Assembly: GCF_001042675.1 (NCBI RefSeq) | Contig: NZ_AP012333.1 | Span: 186,001-250,000, forward strand | Length of the DNA stretch: 64,000 nt | Direction of reading: 5' to 3' | DNA from: Parascardovia denticolens DSM 10105 = JCM 12538 | GTDB taxonomy: Bacteria; Actinomycetota; Actinomycetes; Actinomycetales; Bifidobacteriaceae | Part shown: positions 44,610-53,105 of the stretch, piece after piece | Position numbering within the stretch: the stretch's first letter is position 1 | How the letters are laid out: the number at the start of each line of letters is the position of its first letter | Translations under genes and position numbers: made by a program | The notes under the pieces: generated by a model | Told to the model about the DNA's origin: nothing | The model's database searches: none | Seen by the model: the letters and a program-made list of their open reading frames with translations, nothing else

Positions 44610-44712
44610 AACCCTCAAGTGTACTAAAAGACAGAGTCGATAGGCTTATGAGACATAGAAAAAGAGACGGGTTATGGAACAGGATTTTCACGCACCATTG
44701 AAGAGGAAAAAG

Positions 44713-44746
44713 GGTTGTGTCATAAACGGACGATTATGACACAACC
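44713..44746. repeat. 12-bp inverted repeat upstream of the resolvase gene
   Basis: Perfect arms GGTTGTGTCATA (44713-44724) and TATGACACAACC (44735-44746), 10-nt spacer. It may be a recombinase binding site, an element end remnant or an operator. Confidence 0.55.
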
Positions 44747-44962
44747 GCACCATTGACATCCGAGCGCAAAGGAAGGAGGGGGATCCCCGAACGGCGATCC
44801 CCCTCCCGCTGTCTGCATCTCCATCACAGCATCCTCCCCAGCAGCCAAATCAGAAACCGTTCTCCATCAGGGCAGTCCGTTCATGGAAGAGTGGTGATCC
44901 CATCGTCGCAGGCTAGCCCGCCGCCGCCATACCACGAGACTCGGGCGCTATCTCTTAACAGA

Positions 44963-44988
44963 TCTGCCACTGACATGTCAGTGGCAGA
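44963..44988. repeat. Perfect 26-bp palindrome
   Basis: The half-site is TCTGCCACTGACA, with its exact reverse complement directly following (no spacer). It lies 91 bp before a small gene and 350 bp before the resolvase start. The gap 44610-45078 has no gene. A dimeric regulator or recombinase site is likely. Confidence 0.6.
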
Positions 44989-45078
44989 CCGGCCATGATA
45001 GAAGCGCCCTCGCCTCGGAATGTCGACGCACAAGCATCCTGCGCTTCAGGCCTCACCACTTCAAGAAAGGAAGAAAAC

Positions 45079-45432
45079 ATGTACACTCCACAACAACTCA
45101 CGACCATGAGGAACGACATCAACGAGAGGATGCTCCATGCCGCCGAACAGACGGCAGACGACTACCAGGGCGGAGGATACCATGACATCGAATGGGGACG
45201 CATACAGGAAAACCTGGCCGAGGAAATCTTCACCCGCTACACCATCCCCAGCGTTCATACCGTCTACTACATCCTCATGAACTGGGCGGAAACCCATCCC
45301 AGCCTGTATAAGCACGTCTGCGAAATCCTCAACCACTCCACCCGCCCCGAACAGAGACTCGACCACCTGGCCAGCAGGCTGGAAGACGAGTCGGACGCCG
45401 ACATCTGGTACTACACCGAATGGGACGAATAA
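45079..45432 (+). CDS. Hypothetical acidic protein
   Basis: A 117-residue protein after an AAAGGAAG site. Helical and acidic (QQLTTMRNDINERMLHAAEQ, later IWYYTEWDE). No domain known. It may be an element regulator or DNA-mimic type inhibitor; the acidity alone is weak support. Confidence 0.5.
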   Translation: MYTPQQLTTMRNDINERMLHAAEQTADDYQGGGYHDIEWGRIQENLAEEIFTRYTIPSVHTVYYILMNWAETHPSLYKHVCEILNHSTRPEQRLDHLASRLEDESDADIWYYTEWDE

Positions 45433-45553
45433 CCCACCCAAACAGAGCAGGGATACTCACCAGTCTCTCCCCAAACCACACCAACAAAATAGGAGCCGAG
45501 GAGAGACCGGTGAAGACAATAGGACAACCACCCATCGCAATCGGATTACGATA

Positions 45554-45595
45554 TGGAAAGTTCCACCCGACGGTCACGGGAAATCCTGTCATGAT
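45554..45595 (+). repeat. TTCCACCCGACGG block, second copy
   Basis: TTCCACCCGACGGTCACGGGAAA-type sequence starting at 45561, matching the 43460 block over about 30 bp with few differences. Here the left arm is only TGGAA. It is located before the double-RHH gene pair. Confidence 0.5.
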
Positions 45596-45645
45596 GAAAA
45601 CGAAGCTATCTAAATACTGGCCATGCGCTAAAGAAAGGAATCATC

Positions 45646-46011
45646 ATGGATGATCACAAAGAAGTCGTCGTTATTACGACCCGATTGACTCGTCAGGATA
45701 AGAAAGAGCTTGACCGTAAGGCTCGAGTGGAAGGAATCAATAACAGCCACTACATGCGAGAAGCTATCAGCCGATATGTCCAAGAATACGGGCTCTGCCA
45801 ATTGATCGAAGCCAGCAAGCAGGAACGTGCTGAGTATCCGCGTAAGGAAAGCGATTATTTCAAAGGGCAGAAGGACATTCCACAGATTTCCGTCAAGCTT
45901 GATGCCGAATGTTTCGGCCAGCTCTGCCAAGTCTGCACTCATCTGCAAGCGTCCGCTGCCCACGCCTTACGCGTATGCATCCTTGAAGCACTTCACCCAG
46001 CCGAAGATTAA
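45646..46011 (+). CDS. Double ribbon-helix-helix-like DNA-binding protein A
   Basis: A 121-residue protein with two RHH-like units: VVVITTRLTRQDKKELDRK followed by NSHYMREAISRYV, and PQISVKLDAECFGQL followed by AAHALRVCILEAL. Two units in one chain would form an intramolecular dimer. AAAGGAA precedes the ATG. It is paralogous to the next gene. Likely an element transcription regulator or relaxosome accessory. Confidence 0.55.
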   Translation: MDDHKEVVVITTRLTRQDKKELDRKARVEGINNSHYMREAISRYVQEYGLCQLIEASKQERAEYPRKESDYFKGQKDIPQISVKLDAECFGQLCQVCTHLQASAAHALRVCILEALHPAED

Positions 46012-46040
46012 ACGAACAGACGATTAAGGAAGGAATCATC

Positions 46041-46457
46041 ATGCCACGTCCCCATACAGTTATCACTATCACCACTCGTCTTTCCGACCCCGCCTACATC
46101 ATGCTTCTTCATTTGTCCTTGAAACGACATGAGAGCATCGCATACTACCTACGGGGCGCCATCGACCTGTATGTAAGGGAAACGATAGGGGAATGGGTCA
46201 TCCCCGCCACTGAAGAACAGCGATACAGCTACGCCATCAAACACGATTCCGAGCTCATCTCGAATTCACCGTTGAGGAATGTGTCCGTGCGTCTGACCCA
46301 AGAGACCCTGACCAATCTCGATAGGGTCTGCGCCTATCATTACCGAGGACGTTCCTGGGCCTTGCGCGCCTGTATCATGTACCGTCTGCGCTCCGAATAC
46401 CCCTTCTATGACACCTGGATCCAAGGCGGCGCGCACGAAGCGGCCATCATGGACTGA
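46041..46457 (+). CDS. Double ribbon-helix-helix-like DNA-binding protein B
   Basis: A 138-residue paralogue of the preceding gene: VITITTRLSDPAYIMLLHL with IAYYLRGAIDLYV, then NVSVRLTQETLTNLDRV with SWALRACIMYRL. GGAAGG precedes the ATG. The pair probably arose by tandem duplication and is co-transcribed. Confidence 0.55.
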   Translation: MPRPHTVITITTRLSDPAYIMLLHLSLKRHESIAYYLRGAIDLYVRETIGEWVIPATEEQRYSYAIKHDSELISNSPLRNVSVRLTQETLTNLDRVCAYHYRGRSWALRACIMYRLRSEYPFYDTWIQGGAHEAAIMD

Positions 46458-46825
46458 AAACCGCGACCCTCCCAGTGAATCATCGAAATACATGTGTTTG
46501 AATCACTGAAATCATCTCAACGCAATCAAAACGGAACGAACAAAACAAACGAAAGAGAACAACCGCAATCATTCAAATCCCGCTAATGCATGTCGACAGC
46601 TGAACAGCCCCTGAAAAGAGCCATGTGTCTCAGGAAAACAATAATTCCATTCAGGGGTAGCAAGCTAGACGTTTTGTATCCACAAAACACGCCGCCAACC
46701 CACACCCCTCCAACGCTTCTTTACGCCGGAAACCGGCGGAAAAGAGGAGGGGAGTGGAAGAACCCGAGTGCCAAAGGCGTGTGTAATATTGACATTTAAG
46801 TATTAGCATTATAGGAAAAGACAAA
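46458..46825 (+). promoter_or_regulatory. Intergenic region and promoter of the restriction-modification gene
   Basis: No gene is visible. A small CGCCGG/CCGGCG repeat lies near 46725-46739. TTGACA near 46790 and TATAGG 15 bases later form a plausible promoter 10-15 bases before ATG 46826. Confidence 0.4.
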
Positions 46826-48694
46826 ATGAAAAGAAGCAAAATTCAGCAGACTATAGGAGTGGAGTATCTGACCTCAAATATAGAAAACGATGAGTTCAGC
46901 TATAACAAAGCTCTGGCGAACGTCGGCAAGAACATTAACGATTACCGTACTATGCGGGGGGGGGGCAGGCTCAGTGAGTTCTTAGACCTTCGCTTCGAAA
47001 GCGATAGGCTTGCCATATTGATTGAGACTAAAAACAGCTTTAATAAATGGGACAAAGAGGAAATTGAAGAACAGCTACAGAACTACGTAAAGTGGGAAAA
47101 AATCTATAGCGACAAAAAAATTGTTGCTATCTTAGCTGAGACGGAAGGCGATGAAGTCTGGACATGGTACGGCCAGTCAGTAATCATCGATGAAAAGCAT
47201 AAAGTACATGGTCAGAATAAGATACTTAGCTTCAAAGAGTATGAAGATTTATGTTTTGGGAAAGTCAACGACCGTATTAAAGTCGTAGACTCAATCAAAC
47301 AGCTTAACGTCATGCTCCATTCAGATGGGATTAATGAACACCTGCGAAGCCAGTTCGTTGGTACCTGCTTACTCGCTCTGCAAAACGGATTAGTGTACGA
47401 GGATATCAAGGAAAGGCCTAATCCTTCAACAGGCAAAAGCATGCCTAAAACAGAAGTTGTGATTAAGGGTATCCAGCAAATCTTAGAGGGGCTACTCGCA
47501 AAAAGTGGAAGCATTAATAGAGCAAGCAAACTGGCCATTCTAAATAATAAAGTCCTTGGCGACCAAGATGTAACAAGTTTGTCTTATATAGAGTTGAGAA
47601 CACTTCTCGAATACATCGACTCAAACGTCGTTCCCTACATCAACAACAAGAACACCGCAGGACAAGATCTCCTCAATCTATTCTTCACAACATTCAACAA
47701 ATATGTAGGAAAATCAGATAAAAACCAGGCATTCACCCCAGATCATATTTGCGATTTCATGTGTAAAGCAATTGGCGTGAGCAAGAATTCCAGAGTCCTT
47801 GATCCTTGCTGCGGCAGCGGGGCATTCCTGGTTCGCGCGATGGTAGATGCAATGGATGATTGCGATACGGAAGAGGAACGGGAAAAAGTAAAACGTGAAC
47901 AGATCTACGGAATCGAATATGAAGATGGAGCGTACGGATTATCCTCAACGAACATGCTCATTCATAGCGATGGAAACTCTAACATCATCCAAGACTCCAT
48001 GTTTAACAAAGCGAAATGGATTGAAAGCAACGATATTAACACAGTACTCATGAATCCTCCATACAATGCAACGAAGAAGTTTTGTGACCCAGCATATGTC
48101 AAACAATGGGGAAAGACTAAAAAAGAAGACCCCTCAAAAGGGATCCACTTTGTTGAATACATTGCAAAACATGTTAACCCTACGGCAAAAATGGCTGTCC
48201 TATTGCCGATGCAAGCCGCTATTGGGACAAGCAATGAAATTAAAGACTTCAAAAAGAAAATGTTAGCAAATTATACCTTGGATGCGGTATTTAGCCTCCC
48301 CAACGAGATGTTCTACCCAGGAGCATCAGCGGTGGCCTGCTGCATGATTTTCGATTTAAGCCAAAAACATGAAAAAGCAAATCGAGAAACATTCTTTGGC
48401 TACTTCAAAGATGATAAATTCATCAAACGAAAAGGGCTGGGCAGAGTGGAACAGACAGATTCCCAAGGGAACAGTCTTTGGGCACAGACTGAAGAGCAAT
48501 GGCTGAATCTATATAGGAATCGGAAAACAGTAGCCGGACTTTCTGTCACACATAAAGTCACTTACAACGATGAATGGTTGGCAGAAGCATATATGGAAAC
48601 AGACTATTCAAAACTTAACGAAAAGAATTTCGAGCAAACTATACGCGATTATTATGCTTATCTCATCCGGAATGGAGTTGATACCAATGCTTGA
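46826..48694 (+). CDS. BcgI-like restriction-modification subunit (PD-(D/E)XK nuclease + N6-adenine methylase)
   Basis: A 622-residue protein. The N-terminal part has FESDRLAILIETK (Glu67-x-Lys69), a PD-(D/E)XK-like nuclease core. The rest is an N6-adenine methylase: FTPDHICDFM, SAM motif VLDPCCGSGAF (about 324-334) and catalytic NPPY (about 409). Cleavage and methylation in one chain plus a separate specificity protein is the BcgI (type IIB) arrangement; BcgI A is about 640 residues. A G10 run (46956-46965) lies at codons 44-47. One base more or less meets a stop within about ten codons. The AT-rich codon use points to transfer. Confidence 0.75.
   Translation: MKRSKIQQTIGVEYLTSNIENDEFSYNKALANVGKNINDYRTMRGGGRLSEFLDLRFESDRLAILIETKNSFNKWDKEEIEEQLQNYVKWEKIYSDKKIVAILAETEGDEVWTWYGQSVIIDEKHKVHGQNKILSFKEYEDLCFGKVNDRIKVVDSIKQLNVMLHSDGINEHLRSQFVGTCLLALQNGLVYEDIKERPNPSTGKSMPKTEVVIKGIQQILEGLLAKSGSINRASKLAILNNKVLGDQDVTSLSYIELRTLLEYIDSNVVPYINNKNTAGQDLLNLFFTTFNKYVGKSDKNQAFTPDHICDFMCKAIGVSKNSRVLDPCCGSGAFLVRAMVDAMDDCDTEEEREKVKREQIYGIEYEDGAYGLSSTNMLIHSDGNSNIIQDSMFNKAKWIESNDINTVLMNPPYNATKKFCDPAYVKQWGKTKKEDPSKGIHFVEYIAKHVNPTAKMAVLLPMQAAIGTSNEIKDFKKKMLANYTLDAVFSLPNEMFYPGASAVACCMIFDLSQKHEKANRETFFGYFKDDKFIKRKGLGRVEQTDSQGNSLWAQTEEQWLNLYRNRKTVAGLSVTHKVTYNDEWLAEAYMETDYSKLNEKNFEQTIRDYYAYLIRNGVDTNA
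46956..46965 (+). repeat. G10 homopolymer inside the restriction-modification gene
   Basis: Ten G encode the Arg-Gly-Gly-Gly stretch after Met43. With 11 G the frame reaches TGA after CAGGCTCAG; with 9 G it stops at TAG after GTGAGTTCT. The tract is in frame in this sequence, so the gene is on. Confidence 0.85.
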
Positions 48695-49727
48695 TACATC
48701 TCAATGGAAGCGGGTGCTTCTAAAAGATATTTGCACAATATCCATGGGAAATAAACTGGACTTTTCCAAAATGTCAACTGACTCGCCCACAGTATTATTC
48801 GTCGGCAGAACAGGGTCAAACAATGGAGTCATGGGACGTGTAGACTTACTCGACGATCTCGAACCATATCCAGGTGGAGATATGACTATTGCTTTAGGCG
48901 GGACTTTAGGCCACACCTGTGTGCAAACAGAGCCCTTCTACACATCGCAAAATGTCGCAGTGCTACATCTCTCTGACAAAATATCTACTCAAGCTAAACT
49001 ATTTCTCTCGACAATAATTATGGAAGAATGTAAGTATCGGTTCGTGGCTTTTGGAAGAGAATTAAACACACACATTAGAAGAGACTTTTCAATCAAACTT
49101 CCCACCACAAACTCAGGAAAACCTGATTGGCAATGGATGGACACCTACATGCAAACTATCGCAGATCAAGAGAGAGAGGGCAAAAGCCCTCTTGACGAAT
49201 CATTAATGACGCAAAATTTAAGTGCCAATTCAGAGCTGCCGAATATCAGTAAGTGGAAATGGTTCAAGCTTGGCGGTGAAAAAGGATTGTTCGAAATTAA
49301 AAAAGGGAAACGATTGACTTCAGAAGATCAAACTAAAGGAGATACGCCATATATCGGAGCAATAGACTCTAATAATGGTATTGCCAATCGAATTGGACAA
49401 AGACCTATGCATGAAGGTAATACGATATCGTTAAGCTACAATGGGTCTATCGGAGAAGCTTTTTATCAACCGCGACCCTTCTGGGCGACCGATGATGTAA
49501 ATGTCCTATATCTGAGAAAGAAGACCGAGCACTTCAACAAATATTCGGCTTTGTTTCTTTGCACAATTCTTAAACAGGAAAAATATCGATACTCCTACGG
49601 TCGAAAATGGACAGTAGATAATATGGAAAATACTTTAGTGAAATTGCCTGCATTGCCCTCGGGAATTCCAAATTGGGAATATATGGCGACATATATAGAA
49701 TCTTTACCATATGGAGATAGGATTTAA
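48687..49727 (+). CDS. Specificity (S) subunit, BcgI B/HsdS-like
   Basis: A 346-residue protein with two half-repeats, each starting with a W(K).. strand and a loop of the TRD type: QWKRVLLKDICTISMGNKL and KWKWFKLGGEKGLFEIKKGKR. Two target-recognition domains read a bipartite site. ATG 48687 overlaps the stop of the R-M gene by eight bases. The size is close to BcgI B (about 340). The target sequence cannot be predicted by eye. Confidence 0.8.
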   Translation: MLDTSQWKRVLLKDICTISMGNKLDFSKMSTDSPTVLFVGRTGSNNGVMGRVDLLDDLEPYPGGDMTIALGGTLGHTCVQTEPFYTSQNVAVLHLSDKISTQAKLFLSTIIMEECKYRFVAFGRELNTHIRRDFSIKLPTTNSGKPDWQWMDTYMQTIADQEREGKSPLDESLMTQNLSANSELPNISKWKWFKLGGEKGLFEIKKGKRLTSEDQTKGDTPYIGAIDSNNGIANRIGQRPMHEGNTISLSYNGSIGEAFYQPRPFWATDDVNVLYLRKKTEHFNKYSALFLCTILKQEKYRYSYGRKWTVDNMENTLVKLPALPSGIPNWEYMATYIESLPYGDRI

Positions 49728-49754
49728 AAAAAATATTTCAATACGACAAATTGT

Positions 49755-49958
49755 TCATAAAATGTCAATCATGATATTGAAGTCAATCTGCTCAAGTTGA
49801 TTGACGAACTTTTCCAGATACGTTGTCAGCTTCCCATCATTAACGAACAGTGAACGATCCTGGGTGAAGCGCCCCTGCTTATCTTTCAAGTATCTCAAAC
49901 TAAAACCTGTCGAGTCAAGCTGTGCGACCGCGTGTACGAAGCACCAACTCTCAGACAT
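49755..49958 (-). CDS. Small hypothetical protein
   Basis: A 67-residue protein (SLRYLKDKQGRF, YLEKFVNQLEQIDFN). It overlaps the end of the next-upstream small gene by eight bases. No domain known; possibly an element accessory or regulatory protein. Confidence 0.4.
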   Translation of the reverse strand: MSESWCFVHAVAQLDSTGFSLRYLKDKQGRFTQDRSLFVNDGKLTTYLEKFVNQLEQIDFNIMIDIL

Positions 49959-50076
49959 ACAGTAGGAACTCTTTCAAAGTCGGATCGTCTATACCCTCCA
50001 TATGCGACCTCATCACCTCGTCCGGCTTATACTTCGGGAAGATATGTTCGGTAAAGATAGTGATAGTGTCTGTCAT
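49951..50076 (-). CDS. Very small hypothetical protein (41 aa)
   Basis: ATG 50076 follows an AAGGA site; the frame ends at TGA 49953-49951 (MTDTITIFTEHIFPKYKPDE..., 41 residues). The overlap with the next gene (ATG TCT GA) and the ribosome binding site support translation. Function unknown. Confidence 0.4.
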   Translation of the reverse strand: MTDTITIFTEHIFPKYKPDEVMRSHMEGIDDPTLKEFLLYV

Positions 50077-50152
50077 CTGAAGGCATCCTTCATAACCAAG
50101 CGAACAAAACGAGGCAGACTTTAATCAAGCCTAACCTAAAATCAAATGATAG

Positions 50153-50503
50153 CTATTTTCCCGGAATAAGAGAATCAGCTTTCTCCAGAAGTCTCTCGAT
50201 GGTAGGAATATCGACTTTCCCGCCCATGTTCACCCGATGCGCTATCTGATTAATATTGACTCCGATGCGGTGGATCTCCGCCCGGATCGCTTGGAGCGTG
50301 GCGTTCTTCGCATCCTCCTGCTCGGTGTGGATGGTCTGCTCAATGAGAGCACGGGCTATCAGATACTTGCTCACACTGACGCCGGCTTCACGAGCTTTCC
50401 GTCGTATGTTTGAAAGCTGGTGTTCGGTCACGCGGATATGGATCTCTTTATTCCGCGGAGTATTGTGAGAGTGTTTTTGGTTGTGTGTTCCTCTGATTTC
50501 CAT
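50153..50503 (-). CDS. MobC-like relaxosome accessory protein
   Basis: A 116-residue protein. RNKEIHIRVTEHQLSNIRRKA is the RHH strand and first helix. IGVNINQIAHRVN is the MobC hallmark. The C-terminal helix (IPTIERLLEKADSL) completes the family pattern. It is divergent from the relaxase gene, with the hairpin between them. ATG 50503 is preferred; an ATG four codons upstream is possible. Confidence 0.8.
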   Translation of the reverse strand: MEIRGTHNQKHSHNTPRNKEIHIRVTEHQLSNIRRKAREAGVSVSKYLIARALIEQTIHTEQEDAKNATLQAIRAEIHRIGVNINQIAHRVNMGGKVDIPTIERLLEKADSLIPGK

Positions 50504-50529
50504 ACCTATCAGCATCGCAGAAAATGGCT

Positions 50530-50580
50530 TTCCTCCTGGGTGGAAGGAGGTTTCCACCCGGTTGCTGTGTCTCTTGCTCG
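50530..50580. other. Candidate oriT between mobC and the relaxase gene
   Basis: GGGTGGAA (50538-50545) and TTCCACCC (50552-50559) form an 8-bp stem with a 6-nt loop, followed by GGTTGCTGTGTCTC. A hairpin with a nick site on its 3' side between divergent mobC and relaxase genes is the usual oriT form. The nick position is not determined. Confidence 0.55.
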
Positions 50581-50584
50581 CATG

Positions 50585-51904
50585 ATGGTTAGTATGATTC
50601 CGAACATCACCAGAGGCAGCAGCCCCGCAGGACTCTTGAGGTATCTTTTCGGCCCGGGACGCGCCAACGAGCATCATCACCAGCATGTGATCGCCGCCAG
50701 CAGCGACCTTACCGGCCAGTTCGACCTGGACGGGAAGCCGGCGGACAGCTTCCGGAAGATCGAGAGACGATTCGACAGAAACTACCTGAGACTGAAACGG
50801 GAGGGGGAGGATAATCCTCCCGACCGGCGAGGCAAACGCAACCCGGAGAAACAGAGCGGCAAGGACAGGATCTGGCACTGCAGCCTGGCCATTAAAGCCG
50901 GCCATGACATCCTCACCGACCAACAGTGGGTTAGCCTAGCGGAAGACTACCTGAAACGCATGGGCCTGGACGAGGCGACATGGATAGCCGTCCGGCACGG
51001 TTTATCCAAGAACGGCAACGACCATATCCACCTCATGGTCAACCTCGCCGGGAAAGAAGGCTGGTACAACCCCTACCACGACCGGATCCAAGCACAAGAA
51101 GCCTGCCGAAGCATGGAAGAAGCCTACCCCTATCTGGAAGCCCTGGACTACACCGCCAACCGGCAGGTCATCCGCTTCCAACAAGCAGAATACTGGGAAT
51201 GGGCCCAATGGAAAGCCCGCCACGACTGGGATGAGACCCACCCTGGATGCGACTGGAGCACGCTCACCACCAGGCAGCGGCAAAACCTGGCCAAACAGGT
51301 CAAAGCGGATACCATGCCCAAGCAGAAACTCGGCCTCCTCATAGCCGCCCTGGCCAAAGACTCACACAGCGAGGACGAGTTCATCCGCAGAATACGCAGG
51401 GAAGGACTCATGATCGACCCCCGACTGAAGAAAGGCGTCACGAAAGGAGACTTCACTAATGCCAGCCAGGTCGTCGGCTACACCATCACATGGAAAAGCG
51501 CAGACGGATGGCGACAACGATTCAACGCCTACGACCTCGGCAAAGAACTCACCCTCAAACAGCTGCGCCGCCACTGGGCCACCGATCCGCGCAGCACACG
51601 CCTGGCCGCGTTGGAATGGCAAGCCAGCATGAACCACCACAGACCCGTCATGAGACAAGGCGCGGAAAAACAAGCCGACAACCTTACCGTACATGACATG
51701 TGCCGCATCATCGACCAAGCCTTCACCATCCTCCAAGACACCCGCTTCAATCTCGACGACCCACACGCAGTCAACCAGGCTGTCCGCCGGTTCGACCAGC
51801 TCTACAACTCCTACGGAATCACCTGGAACAGTATCCAAGACAAGGGAGATGAAAAGAGGTTCGTCCTATCACAGCAAGAAAAGACGGGTTCTCGTCTCCG
51901 CTAA
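50585..51904 (+). CDS. Relaxase / mobilization protein
   Basis: A 439-residue relaxase. Motif I region MIPNITRGSSPAGLLRYLFG starts the protein with a candidate Tyr in LLRYLFG. The metal-binding motif is NDHIHLMVNL (HxHxxxN). This is the short actinobacterial type, different from the HVDRAHLHNH relaxase of the left element. The C-terminal 180 residues are helical. Several ATGs lie close together (50582, 50585, 50594); the longer upstream frame runs through the oriT. It probably mobilises this element with help from another conjugative plasmid. Confidence 0.8.
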   Translation: MVSMIPNITRGSSPAGLLRYLFGPGRANEHHHQHVIAASSDLTGQFDLDGKPADSFRKIERRFDRNYLRLKREGEDNPPDRRGKRNPEKQSGKDRIWHCSLAIKAGHDILTDQQWVSLAEDYLKRMGLDEATWIAVRHGLSKNGNDHIHLMVNLAGKEGWYNPYHDRIQAQEACRSMEEAYPYLEALDYTANRQVIRFQQAEYWEWAQWKARHDWDETHPGCDWSTLTTRQRQNLAKQVKADTMPKQKLGLLIAALAKDSHSEDEFIRRIRREGLMIDPRLKKGVTKGDFTNASQVVGYTITWKSADGWRQRFNAYDLGKELTLKQLRRHWATDPRSTRLAALEWQASMNHHRPVMRQGAEKQADNLTVHDMCRIIDQAFTILQDTRFNLDDPHAVNQAVRRFDQLYNSYGITWNSIQDKGDEKRFVLSQQEKTGSRLR

Positions 51905-51969
51905 ATCAAAGAGAGTAGATAAAATAAACGGTGAGAGGGGATGAAAATATTGGTATCAAAGAAAGGAAA

Positions 51970-52761
51970 ATGGTGAACGGTCTGAGCTTAGAGCAAGAAG
52001 CCGTGCTGACTATCTGCCGAGATAACCACGATAGAGTCTTCAATGAGCCAAACTCGTTTGAATATTCTGCGCTAGATGACTTAAAAACAGCTAATATGGT
52101 TGACGTCAAAGATTCATCCTTGGGTAGTTTTTTGCGCTTTCATGGAATGCTTCCAGCTGGTTTGGAACACTATAATAAAGCCAGGAAGGAACGGAAGCAG
52201 TTCAAGAGTGTCAGTGATGCTGCTGATGAACTCATGATGAAACTTGCCGTTGAAGATAGACATAAGCAAGAGTCTCAAGAGAATGGAGAAACTCCCTTTG
52301 TAAGAACTAACGAAGCGGATCCGCGATATTACCGGGAACTTTCTAACGCAGGCTTAATCGATGTGCGGTGGGCAGACAACAGACCTTACCTTGTACAAGT
52401 TACGGATGACGGTCGGCACTATGCGGAAGGAGACTTTATGAATCAGCACCCAAACACTTCCTTGCCAAATATAATTATCAACAACAACAATCAAGCAAAC
52501 TCTAATGCTAATGCAGCCATTGAGGGAACCACAATTAATGCGGCAATCTCCGCTCTTATGCAGCTCAGCAATGTGAGCGAGAAAGACAAGAGTGCAGCAG
52601 AATCAGCGGCTAAAGAACTCGACACAGCAGCAAAGAATAAAGATAAAAAATCATTTGCTGAGAAACTTGAGACCCTTGCTGGCATTTTAAAGAACTCAAC
52701 AGAAACTGCTACGACACTGCTACCTTTTGTGGCAAATGCAATCCATCTACTATTCAGCTAA
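51970..52761 (+). CDS. Hypothetical protein, possible defence effector
   Basis: A 263-residue protein starting after AAAGGAAA. The N-terminal part is helical. A winged-helix-like segment (NAGLIDVRWADNRPYLVQVTDDG) follows near 130-155. An Asn-rich linker leads to a charged helix (KDKKSFAEKLETLAGIL) and a hydrophobic C-terminus (LLPFVANAIHLLF). A sensor followed by a membrane-active tail would fit an abortive-infection protein, but I cannot name a family. AT-rich. Confidence 0.45.
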   Translation: MVNGLSLEQEAVLTICRDNHDRVFNEPNSFEYSALDDLKTANMVDVKDSSLGSFLRFHGMLPAGLEHYNKARKERKQFKSVSDAADELMMKLAVEDRHKQESQENGETPFVRTNEADPRYYRELSNAGLIDVRWADNRPYLVQVTDDGRHYAEGDFMNQHPNTSLPNIIINNNNQANSNANAAIEGTTINAAISALMQLSNVSEKDKSAAESAAKELDTAAKNKDKKSFAEKLETLAGILKNSTETATTLLPFVANAIHLLFS

Positions 52762-52841
52762 CCTATTTTTCGCTAAACTCTCTGGTGTCATGCACCCGAC
52801 AAAGGCCGCATGGCACCGGAAACAAAAGTAAAAAAGAAGCG

Positions 52842-52915
52842 TGCCCCCACAGAGACTCGAACTCTGGACCCACGACTTAAAAGGACGCTGCTCTAACCAA
52901 CTGAGCTACGGGGGC
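52842..52915 (-). tRNA. tRNA-Lys (TTT)
   Basis: A complete 74-base cloverleaf on the minus strand. Acceptor GCCCCCG / TGGGGGC with discriminator A, D-arm GCTC..GAGC, anticodon loop CTTTTAA (anticodon TTT), T-arm CAGAG TTCGAGT CTCTG. The anticodon stem has one U-U mismatch (positions 30-40). No CCA is encoded. Its 3' end faces the second element, and its AAGTCGTGGGT segment is repeated in the displaced remnant at 36667-36715. Confidence 0.85.
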
Positions 52916-53105
52916 AACACCACCACATTATACAAGACCCCCATCGAAAAACGTAATCAGCGAGTCGAACTAAACACAAGCAAAAGAGGCGCACACGTTA
53001 AATTCCCCTGGAACGATTCCCTCGAATCCTGGAGCACAGCCAAGGTCGCTGAGCAGCGCAGGACTGGGAGAATCGTTCCAGGAAAACCATGAAGATTGGC
53101 AATAC

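Noticed and set aside
44713-44746. Ends of an insertion sequence
   Set aside because: The arms are only 10 bp apart with no transposase between them and no target duplication was seen.
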